NCBI RefSeq assembly: GCF_029351045.1
Contig: NZ_JARKIN010000001.1
Span: forward strand, 3,894,501 to 3,958,500
DNA: 64,000 nt
DNA from: Streptomyces sp. WMMB303
Lineage (GTDB): Bacteria > Actinomycetota > Actinomycetes > Streptomycetales > Streptomycetaceae
Reading direction: 5' to 3'
Positions 61,710-64,000 of this stretch are shown one piece after another. How positions within the stretch are numbered: position 1 is the first letter of the stretch; each line of letters starts with the position of its first letter. The notes below the pieces were generated by a model that searched no databases, was not told where the DNA came from, and saw only the letters and a list, made by a program, of their open reading frames with translations. The translations under genes were made by a program, and so were the position numbers.

Positions 61710-63056
61710 TCAGCCCTTCGGGACCCGGGCCACCTCGGGCGAGTCCGACTCGAGCGGCACGGACCAGGACCGCACGAGCCCCAGTTGTGCCGCCTGCCGA
61801 GGCAGCACGGCGTCCAGGGCCCAGTCCGCCAGGACCCGGATCCGGTTCCCCGGCATGGCCGCCAGGTGGTACCCGCGGGTCACCAGGTTGGCGAGCGGCC
61901 CGGAGAGCGGTACCCGCAGCGGGTTCGCGGCGGCCTTGACCCCGCCCAGATCCACCATGAAGCCGAGGTCGTGATGCTTGTAGGGGCGGGGTTCCCCGTG
62001 TCCGAAGGAGGCCGCGAGATTGCGGCCCGCGACCTTCCCCTGCCGCACCGCGTGCTGCGCCGTCATCGGAGTGATCTCCCCCGGCCGGGTCAGGTCCGGC
62101 ACGGCGGCAGCGTCACCGCAGGCCATGACCTCAGGCCTGTCCGGCACCCGCAGGTACTCGTCGACCACGATGCGGCCCTGCCGGGTCTCCAGCCCGAGAT
62201 CCTTGACGACCGGATCGGGCCGCACCCCCACACACCAGATCAGCGAGCGCGTCGGGACGAACTCGCCGCTGTCCAGCACCACTCCCTCACTCGTCGCCTC
62301 CTGAACAGAGGTTCCCGCCCGCACCTCGACGCCCCGCTTGCGCAAGACCTCATCCGCGGTCTCGGACAGACGGTGATCCAGCTCAGGCAGCACGCGAGGC
62401 GCGACATCGAGGAGCATCCAGCGGGTCCGTGTCTCCCCCGTCCGCCGGCTGTCCGCCGTCCCGCGCTCCCCCGTGCCCTGCCGACCGTGCTGCCGGGCCA
62501 GCGATTCGGCGAACATCTGACCGTGCGCCGCGACCTCGGTGCCGGTGTAGCCCGCTCCGACGACCACGAAGGTGCGGCGTGCCGTTGCCTCCTCCGTGTC
62601 CTCGGCGGCTGCAGCCAGCGCGATCTGCCTGTTTATGTGATCACGGAGGTAGAGAGCCTCCGGCATACCCCGGAAGCCGTGCGCATGCTCGGCGACCCCG
62701 GGGATCGGCAGCAGCTTGTTGACGCTGCCGACCGTCAGCAGAAGCCGGTCGTAGCCGAGCTCGCCCGACCGGCCTTCGGGATCCACATATCGGAGGCGAC
62801 GTCCGGCGAGATCGACACTGTCGACCTCGCCGAGGACGAGTCGCACCCGCGGCAGCGTGCCGGCGAGCGAGACCGAGACCCGCCGCGGCTCCAGGATGCC
62901 CGACCCGACCTCGGGCAACAGTGGCAGGTAGAGAAAGTAGTCGTTGGGGTTGACCAGCACGATCTCCGCTTCGTCACGGAGCGTGCGGGACAATGTGCGC
63001 GCTGCCCTGTAGCCGGCGAATCCAGCTCCGACGATCACAATGCGGGACCGGCTCAC
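61710..63056 (-). CDS. Type II NADH dehydrogenase-like FAD oxidoreductase
   Basis: Product of 448 residues. Two dinucleotide-binding folds: FAD (IVIVGAGFAGYRAARTL) and NAD(P) (FVVVGAGYTGTEVAA), with YFLYLPLLPEV, VMACGDAAAV and the membrane-associated closing region LGFMVDLGGVKAAANPL of NDH-2. NDH-2 passes electrons from NADH to menaquinone without pumping protons. A roughly 25-residue Arg/Gly/Thr-rich insertion interrupts the NAD domain. GTG at 63056 follows GGAGGAGG. Confidence 0.87.
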   Translation of the reverse strand: MSRSRIVIVGAGFAGYRAARTLSRTLRDEAEIVLVNPNDYFLYLPLLPEVGSGILEPRRVSVSLAGTLPRVRLVLGEVDSVDLAGRRLRYVDPEGRSGELGYDRLLLTVGSVNKLLPIPGVAEHAHGFRGMPEALYLRDHINRQIALAAAAEDTEEATARRTFVVVGAGYTGTEVAAHGQMFAESLARQHGRQGTGERGTADSRRTGETRTRWMLLDVAPRVLPELDHRLSETADEVLRKRGVEVRAGTSVQEATSEGVVLDSGEFVPTRSLIWCVGVRPDPVVKDLGLETRQGRIVVDEYLRVPDRPEVMACGDAAAVPDLTRPGEITPMTAQHAVRQGKVAGRNLAASFGHGEPRPYKHHDLGFMVDLGGVKAAANPLRVPLSGPLANLVTRGYHLAAMPGNRIRVLADWALDAVLPRQAAQLGLVRSWSVPLESDSPEVARVPKG

Positions 63057-63302
63057 AACCGGGACCTCCTCCCAGAACGAGACCGGGGTCCCGCACCGTA
63101 CGGGCCCCGGCCGCCTGCCGCGGAACTGCCGGGTTTCCCAGCGCCTCGCCCACCAAACGCGGGCTGCGGGCGGCCGGGCGCGGGGAGTAGCCCTTCGATC
63201 ACCGGCCCGTACTCCCCCGCGCGGGAGGGGCGACTGCCCGCGCATGATCCTCGGGCCCGGTCAGTACCGGGAGGGGGTGAGCGAGCACCCCCTGAAGTGC
63301 TG

Positions 63303-63308
63303 TATTGT
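63303..63308 (+). promoter_or_regulatory. Possible -10 element of the tRNA-Pro gene
   Basis: TATTGT at 63303-63308, in the only AT-rich patch of the 299-base gap 63057-63355, stands about 47 bases before the mature tRNA end. No convincing -35 is visible, so this is tentative. The gap shows no protein gene. Confidence 0.3.
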
Positions 63309-63355
63309 TCTTTGTGCGCGAGCGGCGAGGGAAAAGCCCCGAGCCGAGCGAGCAC

Positions 63356-63429
<74 letters not shown>

Positions 63430-63448
63430 CTGCGAAGATCGCAGATCG

Positions 63449-63480
63449 GAAGCCGTTCCAGCATTTGCTGGGACGGCTTC
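63449..63480 (+). terminator. Terminator after tRNA-Pro
   Basis: GAAGCCGTTCCAGC and GCTGGGACGGCTTC form a 14-bp stem (one G-T pair) around ATTT at 63449-63480, followed by TTCC, 20 bases beyond the tRNA end. Confidence 0.75.
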
Positions 63481-63496
63481 TTCCGTACATGCGTCT

Positions 63497-63546
63497 GCTC
63501 CCATGATGGGAGCCCTCTGGGAGCGCTCGCGCTCCCACGCTCCCAG
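63497..63546. repeat. Cluster of five GGGAGC/GCTCCC cores
   Basis: Within 50 bases the hexamer GGGAGC occurs five times in alternating orientation: GCTCCC-ATGAT-GGGAGC (63497-63513), TGGGAGCG-CTCG-CGCTCCCA (63518-63537) and GCTCCCAG (63539-63546). The two hairpins could form side by side. Function unknown; they lie between the tRNA terminator and the transposase fragment. Confidence 0.7.
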
Positions 63547-63623
63547 CCGTCAGCCGTGCCCGATTTCTCCGTCCCACGATCGGGTCGAGGTTGTGCGCGG
63601 TACGCCGCTGCTGCGCGCCGTCG

Positions 63624-64000
63624 CTAGTCTTCTGAGTCAGGAATTCTATTCAGATAGCTGGCGAGGCGTTCGAGGATCTCGTCTGCGGTCTTCGTCCAGA
63701 CGTAGGGCTTGGGGTCGGTGTTCCATGCGGCGATCCAGGTCCGGATGTCCTTCTCCAACGCCTGGACGCTTCTGTGGACGCCTCGCCGTATCTGCTTGTT
63801 CGTCAGCTCGGCGAACCACCGCTCGACCAGGTTGAGCCAGGACGAGCCGGTGGGCGTGAAGTGCAGGTGAAAGCGGGGGTGCGCCAGCAGCCAGGTTTTG
63901 ATCGCCGGTGTCTTGTGGGTGGCGTAGTTGTCCAGCACCAGGTGCACGTCCAGGTCCACCGGTATCTCCTGGTCGAGTTTGATCAGAAACTTCTTGAACT
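63624..64000 (-). mobile_element. IS630-family transposase, C-terminal part (runs off the window)
   Basis: The visible 125 residues end at TAG (63626-63624) and read leftward from the window edge, so the N-terminal half is outside. The DDE catalytic core is recognisable: the second Asp in VLDNYATHK and the Glu in LVERWFAELTNK, with FHLHFTPTGSSWLNL between them and TADEILERLASYLNR at the end. This is an IS630-like (Tc1/mariner-related) insertion sequence, which targets TA. Neither terminal repeat could be placed. Whether the copy is complete cannot be judged. Confidence 0.9.

Overview
The window is chromosomal DNA from a high-GC actinomycete, almost certainly a Streptomyces or close relative. 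GC is about 70 percent, many genes start with GTG or TTG, and start/stop overlaps (GTGA, ATGA, TTGA) are common. Lineage-typical families recur: XRE/DUF5753 plus DUF397 plus a small HATPase, a DUF574-type methyltransferase, DUF6397, a lone roadblock protein, a MatB of the Streptomyces type and a 388-residue xylose isomerase. About 53 protein genes and one tRNA gene are supported. I saw no CRISPR array, rRNA or biosynthetic megagene.

Layout. 1-3.4 kb: lactate oxidation operon lutABC, with a possible divergent partial gene at the left edge. 3.5-9.2 kb: membrane protein, metallo-beta-lactamase-fold hydrolase, ABC ATPase, questin-oxidase-like protein, macrodomain protein and a NamZ-family (DUF1343) muramidase. 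9.3-14.9 kb: ABC exporter divergent from a MarR regulator, then a large FAD/Fe-S lactate (or glycolate) dehydrogenase. 15-18.1 kb: secreted alpha-amylase under a probable maltose/glucose-type operator, divergent from a Tat-exported GH109-like protein. 18.2-23 kb: L,D-transpeptidase lipoprotein and a two-gene heterodimeric ABC exporter whose ATP sites are degenerate in complementary ways. 23-27.5 kb: membrane hydrolase, DUF3516 helicase and a TesB thioesterase. 27.5-32 kb: DUF6397, roadblock, methyltransferase, MpaB-type oxygenase and hypotheticals. 32.3-36.6 kb: SNF2 helicase coupled to a SWIM zinc-finger protein. 36.7-41.2 kb: secreted SGNH hydrolase, septum-formation-like anchored protein and a WhiJ-like regulatory group. 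41.3-43.8 kb: polar amino-acid ABC importer. 43.9-49.2 kb: ECF sigma factor with a SnoaL-like tail, then the xylose genes xylA/xylB and a ROK regulator. 49.4-53.8 kb: amidase, Pro-rich exported protein, DUF4239 protein and matB. 53.9-57 kb: LLM oxidoreductase, orphan response regulator and FAD monooxygenase. 57.2-63.1 kb: class II UvrA divergent from a lipase-maturation-factor-like membrane protein, then a type II NADH dehydrogenase. 63.3-64 kb: tRNA-Pro(GGG), a palindrome cluster and a truncated IS630-family transposase.

How the genes work together. The window is mainly core carbon metabolism (lactate, starch, xylose, malonate, fatty acyl-CoA) plus cell-wall remodelling (NamZ, L,D-transpeptidase, PGRP amidase), interleaved with regulators. 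The strongest oddities are a His-to-Trp change in the catalytic region IV of the amylase, the reciprocal degeneracy of the ABC pair, the SNF2-SWIM operon of unknown role, and the tRNA-Pro/IS630 edge, which could mark the border of an integrated element extending beyond the window. Coordinates were read by eye; family names come from motif recognition, not database searches.
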